Positions 27,928 through 37,300 of a DNA stretch of 64,000 nt are shown here, piece by piece. How positions within the stretch are numbered: position 1 is the stretch's first letter; the number at the start of each line of letters is the position of its first letter. The translations under genes were made by a program, and so were the position numbers. Where the stretch lies: assembly GCF_008831155.1 (NCBI RefSeq), contig NZ_WBKB01000007.1:62001-126000 (forward strand). Direction: 5' to 3'. This stretch comes from Gulosibacter chungangensis. Lineage in GTDB: Bacteria; Actinomycetota; Actinomycetes; Actinomycetales; Microbacteriaceae. The notes under the pieces are model-generated. The model was given only the letters and a program-made list of their open reading frames with translations. It had not been told where the DNA came from and did no database searches.

Positions 27928-28887
27928 CTATGGGTGGATCACCATCGACACCAACAGAATCACCGGCACCGAAAGAATCGTCGTTACCAGGATTGATTCC
28001 CGCGCCAAGGATTCGCCAACGCGATAATTCGCCGCGTACGTATAAATATTCTGCGCGGTCGGGAGCGCCGCGGTCACCACCACAGCCAGGAGGGTCGCAT
28101 CGTCCAAACCAAAGACGAACACCCCAAGCAGCCAAGCGAGTATCGGATGCACGAAGGACTTCAACACTGTGCTCGTCGCAACCTGCCATTTGTCGCCACC
28201 GGTGAAGGGCACCTTGTTATCTCGCAGCGACATGCCGAAGGCCAATAGCACCGCGGGCACACTCATACCGCCCACCAAGGCGATCGGTTCGACCACGAAG
28301 GCTGGTGCCTGCACATGAAAAATATTGAGGAGCAGTCCCAAGAGCGAGCCGACCACCACGGGGTTTGTGAACGGCCTGACCACAAACTGCCACGGCTTGA
28401 GGGTGCGCCCCTTCCGAGCTGCCGAGGTCACATCCAGAATGGTGAGCATCACCGGCCCCATCACAAGCTGCTGAACGAGCATCACCGGCGCGACCAAGGA
28501 ACCGTCGCCAAGCACATAGACCGCGATTGGAATGCCGAGGTTGCCCGAGTTCACATAACTTGAACTCATCGCTCCCACCGTGGTCGGGCCGAGTCCCCAG
28601 CGAAAAATGGCGCCGAAAACGCAATAGATGGCGGCCACGGCCACCATACCGATCGCAGTTGCCGTGAATTGCGCGCTAAACAGCACCTCGAGTTCGGCCT
28701 CGTACATGAGCCCGAACAAGAGTGCGGGAGTTGCTACGTGGAAGGCGAGCCCGTTGAGGACTTGCCGTCCGTGGGTACCGAGCCAGCCGGTGCGATCAAT
28801 CAGAACACCAATTGCGATGATGATCCCGATGACGCTAAAGCCCTCGAGCACTCCTACCACGCACGCCTCCGATCCGCTGGTGCCCAA
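27928..28887 (-). CDS. AEC family permease (auxin efflux carrier superfamily)
   Basis: Up to 319 residues with about ten hydrophobic helices, the N-terminal VLNGLAFHVATPALLFGLM and the central YVNSGNLGIPIAVYVLGDG motif typical of AEC carriers. C-terminal helices include TAALPTAQNIYTYAANYRVGESLARESILVTT. Bacterial AEC proteins export or take up small carboxylates such as malate. The first codon of the long frame is a TTG without a clear ribosome site; GTG codons at 28857 and 28851 are better placed before the first helix. Confidence 0.85.
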   Translation of the reverse strand: MGTSGSEACVVGVLEGFSVIGIIIAIGVLIDRTGWLGTHGRQVLNGLAFHVATPALLFGLMYEAELEVLFSAQFTATAIGMVAVAAIYCVFGAIFRWGLGPTTVGAMSSSYVNSGNLGIPIAVYVLGDGSLVAPVMLVQQLVMGPVMLTILDVTSAARKGRTLKPWQFVVRPFTNPVVVGSLLGLLLNIFHVQAPAFVVEPIALVGGMSVPAVLLAFGMSLRDNKVPFTGGDKWQVATSTVLKSFVHPILAWLLGVFVFGLDDATLLAVVVTAALPTAQNIYTYAANYRVGESLARESILVTTILSVPVILLVSMVIHP

Positions 28888-28916
28888 CTGCCATCGGGCG
28901 CCAGCGGATCACGTGG

Positions 28917-29888
28917 CTAGGTTCGCCTGATATCCGCCGACTGGGCAGCCTCTCGCGCAAACTTACGATACTCGCGTGGCGACTTCTCGTAGGCCAGGCG
29001 GAACGCATTGGAGAAGTGTGTGGCGTCGGCGAAGCCCCAGCGAAGACCAATCTGACGGATTGGGTCTTTGCACAGCGGATCGATCAAATCGCGTCTTGCC
29101 ATCTCCAGCCGCCGCTCGCGCACCCAGGTCGAGACCGTCGCACCCTGCTCCTTGAAGAGGGCGTGCAGCGTCCGCACTGAAATATAGTGCGCATCGGCAA
29201 TTCGTTGGGGGTTGAGATCGAGGTCGCCGAGATTCGCCATAATGTATTCGCGAATCTTCATCAGTAATTCGACTTGCGAGTTCGAGCGACCCGAAACACT
29301 CAAATTAAGTCGTTCCATTACGCTCGCAGAAATCATATCCACAATCGCTTGCACGACGACCAAACCGCTTGGTTTCTCAAGTGCACTGAGGTTTGTGGAA
29401 ACCCCGGTAAGCAGCGGAGAAATGATTGCACCAAGACCGGAATTTCCCGAAATGTGCAATCCACCGATTTGTGCAAATCCATGCGGCGGTAACGAAATGA
29501 GCTGTTGAGGAATCATCATCAGCATCGTGCTGCCCTCGACAAACTCACGCCGGTACGGCATCAGCGTGTCAAAAATCGCCATGTCGCCGCGTTCGAGCTC
29601 CGCTGAGCGCTGCGCTTGAAAGAGACGCGATCGACCGGTGACCTGGTGCACCATCACGTAATAGGGTTCACCACCGCTCTGCGTCAGCTGCTCCAGAGGA
29701 GCAGAACGATGTTCAGTGGCCGAGACGGTGAAGAACCGCACCCCGCCCACCGTAAGGCTCCGCATTCGAGCTCGGAATTTACCGCTTAAGGACTCGATAG
29801 CCAACGGAAGTCGCAGCGACGTTGCTGCTTCCCGCCAATCTTCCACACTATGGATATCAAGTTCGACCATTTTGGATTGTTCAGACAT
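28917..29888 (-). CDS. AraC family transcriptional regulator
   Basis: The predicted product has 323 residues from the ATG at 29888, chosen for its GGGAGG ribosome site. An N-terminal cupin-like sensor domain (GDMAIFDTLMPYRREFVEGSTMLMMIP) precedes two helix-turn-helices: RIADAHYISVRTLHALFKEQGATVSTWVRERR and IRQIGLRWGFADATHFSNAFRLAYEKSPREYRKFA. The sensor resembles the AraC-binding-like domain of NtdR/OxyR-type catabolic regulators. It may control the AEC permease downstream on the same strand; the effector is unknown. Confidence 0.88.
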   Translation of the reverse strand: MSEQSKMVELDIHSVEDWREAATSLRLPLAIESLSGKFRARMRSLTVGGVRFFTVSATEHRSAPLEQLTQSGGEPYYVMVHQVTGRSRLFQAQRSAELERGDMAIFDTLMPYRREFVEGSTMLMMIPQQLISLPPHGFAQIGGLHISGNSGLGAIISPLLTGVSTNLSALEKPSGLVVVQAIVDMISASVMERLNLSVSGRSNSQVELLMKIREYIMANLGDLDLNPQRIADAHYISVRTLHALFKEQGATVSTWVRERRLEMARRDLIDPLCKDPIRQIGLRWGFADATHFSNAFRLAYEKSPREYRKFAREAAQSADIRRT

Positions 29889-29965
29889 AGCGCCTCCCTC
29901 GCTGGGGCATGTATCCATTCTATGGAAACTTTGTTGTAAACGCATTGGGTTCCCGATTCTTATTT

Positions 29966-29982
29966 AAAACCGGTACCCGGTT
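29966..29982 (-). terminator. Possible terminator of the NarL-type two-component operon
   Basis: A 6-bp AACCGG/CCGGTT stem with a 3-base loop is followed on the minus strand by TTTTAAATAAG. It lies 20 bases after the response regulator stop. The stem is short. Confidence 0.4.
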
Positions 29983-30002
29983 CCACTACTTGAGGAAGCA
30001 TA

Positions 30003-30752
30003 CTAACTACGGAAGCCAGATTCATAGGCCCAAATCACCACGTGCACCCGATCAGGCAATTCAAACTTTTCCAAGATCCTGCCAACATGTGACTTCACCG
30101 TTACTTCAGCGAGGAAAAGCCTGGCAGCAATTGAAGAATTTGACTCGCCCTGAACAAGGTATTCAAGCACATCGCGCTCCCGCGCGGTGAGCTTCGCCAG
30201 CATTTTGTTACGTTTTTCGTCACGATCCGCAGTCTGGGTGGCTTCGCCGCTGGGCCCCGGTCCCGATAACCGCTTGAGTAGTGTCTTCGTCATCGACGGG
30301 TCAATAATCGCATTCCCGGCATGTACCGTGCGAATCGCACGCACAAGATCTTCCCCCGGCGCATCCTTGAGCAAGAACCCGGATGCCCCCGCTGCGAGCA
30401 TCCGAACCGCAAAATCTTCTGAGTCGTAGGTGGTCAACGCAATGACTCGAATCTCGTTTGCTTCCCCGTCGTGCTCAAGCAATTTGCCGGTCGCTTCGAT
30501 GCCGTCCATCACCGGCATCCGAACATCCATGAGCACGATGTCTGGCCGCAGCTGCAGAGCCGCCGCGAGCCCCGCCCGACCGTCTTCCGCCTTACCGACC
30601 ACTTCAATCCCGGCATCAGAACCGGCAATCAGCGCCAGCCCTTCCTTCACCAACGATTGGTCATCGACAATAAGCACCCGAATCGGTGCCGCTTCCGACA
30701 GCTCGGTCAACGTTTCTGCGTTCAATATTGACTTCCTTCCGGATACGGCCAT
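30003..30752 (-). CDS. NarL/LuxR-family response regulator
   Basis: This 249-residue protein has a receiver domain with Asp76 in DIVLMDVRMPVMDG and the acidic VDDQ pair. It is linked to a LuxR helix-turn-helix (LTARERDVLEYLVQGESNSSIAARLFLAEVTVKSHVGRILEKF). The start overlaps the kinase gene by 31 bases; a TTG nine codons in is possible. Pair member of the upstream kinase, and probably regulator of the divergent ABC exporter. Confidence 0.92.
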   Translation of the reverse strand: MAVSGRKSILNAETLTELSEAAPIRVLIVDDQSLVKEGLALIAGSDAGIEVVGKAEDGRAGLAAALQLRPDIVLMDVRMPVMDGIEATGKLLEHDGEANEIRVIALTTYDSEDFAVRMLAAGASGFLLKDAPGEDLVRAIRTVHAGNAIIDPSMTKTLLKRLSGPGPSGEATQTADRDEKRNKMLAKLTARERDVLEYLVQGESNSSIAARLFLAEVTVKSHVGRILEKFELPDRVHVVIWAYESGFRS

Positions 30753-31942
30753 TCTGCGAACACTTCAAACAGGTGTGCCGTTCGTGTCACGCGCAACTGA
30801 CCGTTGAAGATTTCTGCGCGCTCGCGCATCCCGACGATCCCCTTCCCCGGAATGGGCTCAGACTGCTCCGCGAAGTCCTCAGGAACCGTATTCCGCGTTA
30901 GCACCGAGAAGGATTCCTGGCCCCACGTCACCAGCATCTCGCTGTGCTGCCCCGGTGCGTGTTTCAGCACATTCGTAATTGACTCCTGCGCGACTCGATA
31001 GACCGCCAGCGAATGCCCCGCAGGGATCGGGCGCGGTTCACCTTGCACGCTAAACTCCAGCGGCAGCCCAGCCAGCCGTGCGTTTTCGGCAAGGTCAGCA
31101 ATGTCGGCCAAGCCATACGCCGGAGCGTCACTTTGGGCTTCATCAACCTGCTTCAACAGCACTTTAACCTCGCCCAAGGCCGAGCGAGACGCGCCGGCAA
31201 TTTTATTGAACAGCTCGTGAGAGTGCTCACTGCCCGCTTGCTTCGTGCCCATCCTGCCGCCTTCAGCGAGCGTAAGAATCGAGGCCAGCGAATGGGCGAT
31301 GATGTCGTGCATTTCGCGAGAAATTCTTGTCCGCTCTTCTGTCACCGCAAGCTCTGCTAACCGATGCGCATCCCGCTCGAGGAGGTCGGCGCGTTCCCGT
31401 TGCCTGGCGACATCCTTAAGCTGGCTCCGACGGAGCATCCCGAGCGCCCACGCTGCAACGAACGCGATGGTCGAAACAACACTCATCGAGGCCACCATGG
31501 TCCAGCGTTGCTCCGGCGCCAGCTCCGAGCTATAGAAAAAATTGCTCCCAGAATCGGGCAGCAGGCCCAATAGCAAGTCGAGCACCATGACCAGCACTGC
31601 GAGGAAAAGCGGCACGAACCCTAGCAGCTGCATCCGTTTCGGTGTGAACGCAGCGGCACCATAGACACCGACAAGCACGACCAGATACACCATCATTTCC
31701 AGTGCGAAACCGGTGCCGTAACTCGCCCCTGCCAAGACCGTCGCGAGCCACAGGAACGTGATCGGTGCGGTCCGGCGAATGAGGAAGAGCAACACCACCG
31801 GTGAAAGCAGCAACCAGCTTGCTGCCGGTTCATAACCACCGAAGACAAGGAGCACGCATGGCAGAACGCAGAGGCTGGATATTGCGTCCATCAACAGCAC
31901 CCGTCTGGGGCGCTCATGTGTCGCAATAAAGCTCTGGTTCAT
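30722..31942 (-). CDS. Sensor histidine kinase, HisKA_3 (NarL-type) family
   Basis: About 406 residues. Five or six N-terminal membrane helices have very short loops and no sizeable outside domain, as in kinases that sense the membrane or a partner transporter. The dimerisation box has the phospho-His in RISREMHDIIAHSL, then an HATPase domain with ESITNVLKHAPG and GKGIVGMRERAEIFNG. The ATG at 31942 or the one at 31951 are both possible. It is divergent from an ABC transporter operon with a 160-base gap. Confidence 0.9.
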   Translation of the reverse strand: MNQSFIATHERPRRVLLMDAISSLCVLPCVLLVFGGYEPAASWLLLSPVVLLFLIRRTAPITFLWLATVLAGASYGTGFALEMMVYLVVLVGVYGAAAFTPKRMQLLGFVPLFLAVLVMVLDLLLGLLPDSGSNFFYSSELAPEQRWTMVASMSVVSTIAFVAAWALGMLRRSQLKDVARQRERADLLERDAHRLAELAVTEERTRISREMHDIIAHSLASILTLAEGGRMGTKQAGSEHSHELFNKIAGASRSALGEVKVLLKQVDEAQSDAPAYGLADIADLAENARLAGLPLEFSVQGEPRPIPAGHSLAVYRVAQESITNVLKHAPGQHSEMLVTWGQESFSVLTRNTVPEDFAEQSEPIPGKGIVGMRERAEIFNGQLRVTRTAHLFEVFAEWPYPEGSQY

Positions 31943-32102
31943 GACACCCATGGTAGGAGCCACCCGTCAGGCTGACCCCCTCCAAAGGTATGGGTATCCC
32001 TCCCCGAATGGGTCCGTTGGCACCATGTGCGAGGGTAGATCTTCGCCATAGGTTCGGTGTCAGCATCCCGATTTGGGTCGTACATCTTGAAGGAGCCAAG
32101 AC

Positions 32103-32882
32103 ATGTCGCAACCGCTGTCCCCGTCCCACACGGACCAAGAATCTCGACCATCAGGCGCTAGCCAAGCCGTCGCGTGCCGTGGCCTCACGCGGATCTATGG
32201 TCAGGGCGATGCCACGGTACACGCGGTCAACGGCGTTGACGCCACGTTCAATACGGGTGAGTTCACTGCCATCATGGGCCCCTCCGGCTCCGGTAAATCC
32301 ACGCTCATGCACTTGCTCGCCGGACTCGACAACCCCACCTCGGGCGACATTGTGATTGAAGGTCGATCGATCGTCGGGATGCGTGACCGAGAGCTCACGA
32401 CGCTGCGTCGCGACCGCCTCGGGTTCATCTTCCAGTCCTTTAATCTTGTGCCCACGCTCACCGCTCGCGAAAATATTTCTCTCCCGATTCGGCTTGCTGG
32501 TGGTCGCCCCGATAACGGCGAGATCGAGATGCTCGCGTCCCGACTGGGAATTCTCGAGCGACTCAACCATCGACCACACCAGCTTTCCGGAGGCCAGCAG
32601 CAGCGGGTCGCGGTGGCTCGTGCTCTCGTTACCCGCCCGGCGGTGGTATTCGCCGATGAGCCGACCGGTGCCCTGGACCTTCGCACCGGCCGTGAGCTCC
32701 TTGAAAGCCTGCAGGCCGCCGCACGGCAGCGCCAACAAACGGTCATCATGGTGACCCACGATCCCGCCGCCGCGGCCTTTGCCGACCGGGTGCTCATCCT
32801 TGTTGATGGCCGCATTGCGCACGAACTGCGCGGTGCCAGCTACGAGACCATCGCCGCGACCATGGCGGAGGTGGGAGCGTGA
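32103..32882 (+). CDS. ABC transporter ATP-binding protein, MacB/LolD type
   Basis: In this 259-residue ATPase Walker A is GPSGSGKST, the signature LSGGQQQRVAVARAL and Walker B VVFADEPTGALD, followed by the switch His in VTHDPAAAAFADR. The PTGALD form marks the MacB/LolD group that works with FtsX-type permeases. An AAGGAG site precedes the ATG. The stop overlaps the permease start (GTGA) by 4 bases. Confidence 0.93.
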   Translation: MSQPLSPSHTDQESRPSGASQAVACRGLTRIYGQGDATVHAVNGVDATFNTGEFTAIMGPSGSGKSTLMHLLAGLDNPTSGDIVIEGRSIVGMRDRELTTLRRDRLGFIFQSFNLVPTLTARENISLPIRLAGGRPDNGEIEMLASRLGILERLNHRPHQLSGGQQQRVAVARALVTRPAVVFADEPTGALDLRTGRELLESLQAAARQRQQTVIMVTHDPAAAAFADRVLILVDGRIAHELRGASYETIAATMAEVGA

Positions 32883-35341
32883 GCGCCACACTCTCCCTCG
32901 CCACGAAGCAGATTCGTCGGAGTCCGCGACGGGTCCTTGCGATTTTGCTCGCGGCACTCCTGAGTTCCATGGCCATCACAGCCACGGGCACCTTTATCAC
33001 TTCCCTCAATCAGTCCCTGCAGAACGAGTTAGCCGCGCCGACCTCGCACGCGGATGTGGTGATTTCTGCGCCGGATGAAGACACGTTCAGTGCCGTGGAA
33101 GCCAATTCGGCGGTCACGGCGGCGGAGCAGCTGTACACCGGTTACGCCAGCGCAACGGTCGGCCAGCGCGATGTTTGGTTTGACGTGCAGGTGGTGCCCG
33201 AGACCGAATCCCTCCGCTGGTCAACTCTGACTAAGGGCGCTTGGCCATCAACCGGCGAAATCGTGTTGACCCAGAAAACTCTCGAAACCCTTGAACTTTC
33301 GCTCGGTGATTCCCTAGCGGTGACAATCATGTCTGGAGACGAACCCAGCGAGCGCAAATTCACCATCTCGGGAATAGTAGAACTCGAGCCAGGCGCGGAA
33401 GGCACCACCTCAGCGATGTATATCGCCGCGGCCGATGCGCCAGAGATCGCGCTACCCGCTGAAATCATCGTGCAGACGGTGGACGGCACGAATGCGACGG
33501 CCTTTGCCTCCGAGCTCAATAACACCTTCGGGGACGCCGAGGAAGCACCGCATGCCTACACCACTGCGCAATACGTGGCGATGCTCGTCGACAGCCTTGC
33601 CGGCGGCACGGACCTGCTGGCGACGCTCTTCCTAATCTTTGTGGTCATTGCGCTCTTGGCTGCCGCCATGGTGATTCGCAACACCTTCCAGGTGCTGCTT
33701 GCTCAGCGGATGCGCGAGAACGGATTGTTGCGACTCGTGGGTGCCGGCGGAGCCCAGGTGCAGCGCACGGTGCTTGCGGAAGCGATGCTCTTGGGACTTT
33801 TCGGCGGCGCTGCGGGTCTGCTGGTCGGCCTCGCACTCGGATGGGCCGTGGGGAGGTTAGCGGGCATCACCACGGTCGGGGTGCCGATTGCTTGGGGATG
33901 GATGCTCGCGGCACTCCTCGTGACGCTCCTGCTCACCGTGATCTCGGCTTGGGCACCCGCTCGCAGCGCCAGTCGGCTCACCCCCATGGCCGCGCTCACG
34001 GCTTCTGCAACCACGGAGGAAACCGTCGCCCGACGACGCGTCGGCGCTTGGGTGATCGGTGGGATCCTGACGGTGATCGGGACTGTTGGGGCCGTCACGA
34101 GTGCGCTCGTGACTAACTTCCTGCTGCTTGTGCCTTCCGGCATTGTGCTGGCAATTGGGCTGATCGTCCTGGTGCCGTTACTGGTCACGGTAATCATGCC
34201 GCTCATTGCCCGCAGCACTTCGCGGGCCGGTGCCGTGACGAAACTCGCCGGCGAAAATCTCGTGCGCACTTCACGCCGAACCGGCACCGTGGTGCTCGCA
34301 ATTGCACTAGGCGGCAGTCTCGTGATCGGTATGCTTACCGCGCTTCAGTCAGCCTCCAATTCAATGCAAACCATGCTTACCGAGAACTACCCGGTCGATC
34401 TCGTCCTCGCGAGCGAAGACGGTAGTGAGCTGCCATCCGAGGTGCTGGCCACTTTGGAAGAGTCCTCTGCCACCTCTGCGGTTGCCACGGTGCGATCCGT
34501 ACCCATTGAATTGTCCGGTGATGTCATTCCGATCAGAACTGCGGTAGGCGTCCCCAATGAATGGAATGGTGTGCAGGTGGATTCCGTATCCAATAACGAA
34601 ATACTCGTCCCGACTTGGCTCGTCGCGGATCCGGAGGAGATTGACGGCACTCGGGTTGAAATCGCCGCGGCTAATGGTGAAACGTTGACGCTTACCGTGC
34701 GCACTTCCCCACTGGCGGATGCCATCCAGAATTCAATGGGCTTCGAAAGCTTCGGAGTCGTCAGTGAAAACACCATCAAAAAGCTCAACAGCGTGGGCAG
34801 CCCAAACTATGCCTGGGTAATCGCTATGGATGGCGATTCCGCGACGCTCATGAGTGAAGTATCGGAGTTGCAAACCACGTATCCGTCACTCGACGCATAC
34901 GGGGCGCTCACCACAGTACAAATGTTTGAGCAAATATTTGCGATGGTGGCAACATTTGTAATTGGGATGCTCGGACTCACGATCGTCATTTCAGCTATCG
35001 GCCTTGCAAGTGTCGTCGCGCTTGCAGTTGCCGAACGCGGACGAGAGATCGCACTATTGCGCGCACTCGGCCTTACTCGGAATAAGACTCGTCGAATGGT
35101 CCTATTTGAGTCCGTTTCACTTGCCGGTCTTGGCGCCGCGTTCTCTTTGATCATCGGCATTCCCCTAGGAATAGCTGCGGTCTATAGCGCACTCGGATCA
35201 GAAAGTGTGGTCATTTCGCTTCCCTGGCTGGGAATTGCCGCGGTCATCATAACTGCCGCGGTGCTCGGCATAATTGCGGGTCTTGGTCCGGCACAACGGG
35301 CGACTCGAATAGCCCCAGCGCAGGGTTTGGCTACCGATTAG
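32879..35341 (+). CDS. FtsX-like ABC transporter permease
   Basis: This 820-residue protein starts at GTG. It has the ten-helix layout with two FtsX domains: helices near 250-350 (with LRLVGAGGAQVQRTVLAEA) and near 690-815 (with EIALLRALGLTRNKTRRMVLFESVSLAGLG). Two extracytoplasmic domains of about 200 residues each lie after the first and the sixth helix. With the ATPase it forms a mechanotransmission or exporter complex. Beside a NarL-type system this looks like a self-regulated envelope-stress or peptide-response module. Confidence 0.9.
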   Translation: MSATLSLATKQIRRSPRRVLAILLAALLSSMAITATGTFITSLNQSLQNELAAPTSHADVVISAPDEDTFSAVEANSAVTAAEQLYTGYASATVGQRDVWFDVQVVPETESLRWSTLTKGAWPSTGEIVLTQKTLETLELSLGDSLAVTIMSGDEPSERKFTISGIVELEPGAEGTTSAMYIAAADAPEIALPAEIIVQTVDGTNATAFASELNNTFGDAEEAPHAYTTAQYVAMLVDSLAGGTDLLATLFLIFVVIALLAAAMVIRNTFQVLLAQRMRENGLLRLVGAGGAQVQRTVLAEAMLLGLFGGAAGLLVGLALGWAVGRLAGITTVGVPIAWGWMLAALLVTLLLTVISAWAPARSASRLTPMAALTASATTEETVARRRVGAWVIGGILTVIGTVGAVTSALVTNFLLLVPSGIVLAIGLIVLVPLLVTVIMPLIARSTSRAGAVTKLAGENLVRTSRRTGTVVLAIALGGSLVIGMLTALQSASNSMQTMLTENYPVDLVLASEDGSELPSEVLATLEESSATSAVATVRSVPIELSGDVIPIRTAVGVPNEWNGVQVDSVSNNEILVPTWLVADPEEIDGTRVEIAAANGETLTLTVRTSPLADAIQNSMGFESFGVVSENTIKKLNSVGSPNYAWVIAMDGDSATLMSEVSELQTTYPSLDAYGALTTVQMFEQIFAMVATFVIGMLGLTIVISAIGLASVVALAVAERGREIALLRALGLTRNKTRRMVLFESVSLAGLGAAFSLIIGIPLGIAAVYSALGSESVVISLPWLGIAAVIITAAVLGIIAGLGPAQRATRIAPAQGLATD

Positions 35342-35437
35342 CTGCAAAATAGAACAAATCACGACTGCAACGATAATTGTCGGACCCGGACTAGGTATCC
35401 CTACTGCGATCCACTCAGGCAATTCACTGTGTGCTGA

Positions 35438-35463
35438 TTTGCAATTCGCGCGATAATTGCAAA
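35438..35463 (+). promoter_or_regulatory. Dyad and AT-rich promoter region upstream of lsr2
   Basis: TTTGCAATT and AATTGCAAA form a perfect 9-bp inverted repeat with an 8-base spacer, overlapping a GATAAT -10-like hexamer at 35452-35457. The 205-base gap is more A+T-rich than its surroundings, which suits Lsr2 autoregulation. Binding is inferred. Confidence 0.35.
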
Positions 35464-35546
35464 CAATTAAACGAACTCAACACGAGGTTCATTCGTTGAG
35501 CACAGTCTTCGAATCCCACAAAGCAACCAGCTTAGGAGCAGTCACA

Positions 35547-35897
35547 ATGGCGCGCAAAGTCGTGTATCAGATTATCGATGACCTTGATGGGTCTGTCCTT
35601 CCTGATGGATTGGGCGAGACCGTAAAATTCGGCCTTGACGGTGTTGAGTATGAAATTGATCTGAGCAATGAAAACGCAGCACTCCTGCGTGAACAGCTCG
35701 GTGAGTACATTCGCAAGGCCCGCCGCGTCGGCGGTCGCGCTCAGCGCGGTACCCGCACGCAGCTCCCCGCAACCGGCCCGAAGCGTGACCTCACTGCAAT
35801 TCGCAAATGGGCAAACGCAAATGGCTATGAGGTTGCTGACCGCGGTCGCATCCCCCACTCGGTGCTTGACGCATACGATCAAGCTCAAGAAGGCTAA
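35547..35897 (+). CDS. lsr2: Lsr2 nucleoid-associated protein
   Basis: The predicted product has 116 residues from an ATG with a TAGGAG site. The N-terminal dimerisation domain (MARKVVYQIIDDLDG...EYEIDLS) and the C-terminal DNA-binding domain with DRGRIPHSVLDAY are intact; RGR is the minor-groove hook. Lsr2 is the actinobacterial counterpart of H-NS and silences A+T-rich and foreign DNA. A longer in-frame start at 35457 lacks a ribosome site and is rejected. Confidence 0.96.
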   Translation: MARKVVYQIIDDLDGSVLPDGLGETVKFGLDGVEYEIDLSNENAALLREQLGEYIRKARRVGGRAQRGTRTQLPATGPKRDLTAIRKWANANGYEVADRGRIPHSVLDAYDQAQEG

Positions 35898-35910
35898 TCA
35901 ATAGTTATTC

Positions 35911-35953
35911 ACAATGCCGCAGTGACTCGTATTTTGAGTCACTGCGGCATTGT
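35911..35953 (+). terminator. Terminator-like hairpin after lsr2
   Basis: An 18-bp perfect stem (35911-35928 and 35936-35953) has a 7-base loop. The downstream sequence GTTCTC is only partly T-rich. It lies 14 bases after the lsr2 stop. Confidence 0.65.
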
Positions 35954-36229
35954 GTTCTCGGCAAACACCCTAGAAAGGTTTCGATCGCTGGTATTTCTAT
36001 TCGTATTCACGTAAGCACTCCGATTGCGCATCGGCTGTTTGTCGGCGATCCCCGCACTTACACGTTGGTTAGCCTGCAGACCTGGTCAAGTTCATCCGTC
36101 AGCATTGCGGTTGCGCGCATGATCCGTCGTATTTCCCGCACAATAGGAGCGCTTCATGCAAAGCTTTAATCCGGTGACCACTAAACTGCCGATGCCTACC
36201 ATCCTGTCGGTAGATTGCAAAGGAGTACC
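35954..36229. other. Intergenic region between lsr2 and the first Lrp gene
   Basis: About 276 bases with no supported gene. A plus-strand frame is open from about 35975 to 36169 but has no good start or ribosome site. The Lrp gene's own AAAGGAG site lies at the right end. Confidence 0.5.
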
Positions 36230-37204
36230 ATGCCCGGGTCGCGTGTCGATGTTGACGAGACTCTCATAGAGGCTCTGCGCGCTGATCCTCGCGCGAGCGT
36301 ACTCTCGCTGTCTCGCACCACGGGCTTCCCTCGAGCACTCATCGCAACGCGGCTGAAGGATCTCATTGACGATGAATTCGTTCGAGTAAAAGGTGTGATG
36401 CATCCGCAGTATCACGGCCCCACCATCATCGCGCATGCTTCGGTGACCACCATCGGCCCGGTGGGCCCCATCGCCGAATTGGTTAGCGAACTCGCGGAGA
36501 CCATTTTCGTCTCGATCGTTGCGGGTGAGTATGACTTGATCTTTGAATCTCGAGTATCCGACAACGCTCACCTTCACCGACTTCTCGCCAAGGTGCGTTC
36601 GCATCCAAACGTAGCCAAGATCAACACGATTGTGTTTTCTACGGTGTACAAGGGGTATCTCGAACACGACCCGTTGACTCCCATAAGCATCGATGACGTC
36701 GACGTAGAGCTACTCCGGGAACTGGAACAAGATGGCCGACGCAGCTGGCAGGAACTCGCGCAGATCGTCGAACTCTCTCCCTCAGCAGTCCGTGCGCGAG
36801 TCCACCGCATGCTGGATGCGGGCATCGCGCAGATTATCGTCGTGCAAGAACGCGGTCGTTTTGGCCCCGCTATTACTTGTGGCGTAGGACTAACGCTCAG
36901 CATCGACGCAGCATCGGTACTGCCGCAACTCGCCCAAGAGCGCTACGTTGAGTTTGCGGTCTCAACGGTTGGTCGCTTCGACGCGCTCATGACACTGCGC
37001 GCCGCGACTCCCGTCGAACTCTTTGAATCATTTGAGGTCATCCGCGCGTATCCAGAGGTAACGGGCATGGAATCTTGGGCACATCTCAATGCCGTCAAAG
37101 AGGACTACACCCGTCGTATTGATGGAAGTTCGAGCCAATATGACACAAGTTTTCCGGATTTTCTCCTCACTCACGATTCAACTGCAATTGCCAAACATAA
37201 ATGA
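36230..37204 (+). CDS. Lrp/AsnC family transcriptional regulator, double-domain form (first copy)
   Basis: The predicted product has 324 residues from the ATG at 36230 with an AAAGGAG site. It has two consecutive AsnC-type units: a helix-turn-helix at about 10-55 with a RAM-like sensor to about 140, then a second helix-turn-helix (WQELAQIVELSPSAVRARVHRMLDAG) and sensor. Most Lrp proteins have one unit of about 150 residues. The next gene is a paralogue with the same layout. Target genes and effector are unknown. Confidence 0.88.
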   Translation: MPGSRVDVDETLIEALRADPRASVLSLSRTTGFPRALIATRLKDLIDDEFVRVKGVMHPQYHGPTIIAHASVTTIGPVGPIAELVSELAETIFVSIVAGEYDLIFESRVSDNAHLHRLLAKVRSHPNVAKINTIVFSTVYKGYLEHDPLTPISIDDVDVELLRELEQDGRRSWQELAQIVELSPSAVRARVHRMLDAGIAQIIVVQERGRFGPAITCGVGLTLSIDAASVLPQLAQERYVEFAVSTVGRFDALMTLRAATPVELFESFEVIRAYPEVTGMESWAHLNAVKEDYTRRIDGSSSQYDTSFPDFLLTHDSTAIAKHK

Positions 37205-37300
37205 GCAAGTATCATTTTCTAGTTGCCTGCACTCCCCGCAAGGTACCGTCCAGCTCGCTGGCCCGGACCTAGTACGGGCCAATCCCCCTAAGGTGTGACG

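Noticed and set aside
35975-36169. Open plus-strand frame of about 65 codons between lsr2 and the Lrp gene
   Set aside because: No start codon with a ribosome site and no recognisable family; chance is likely at this length.
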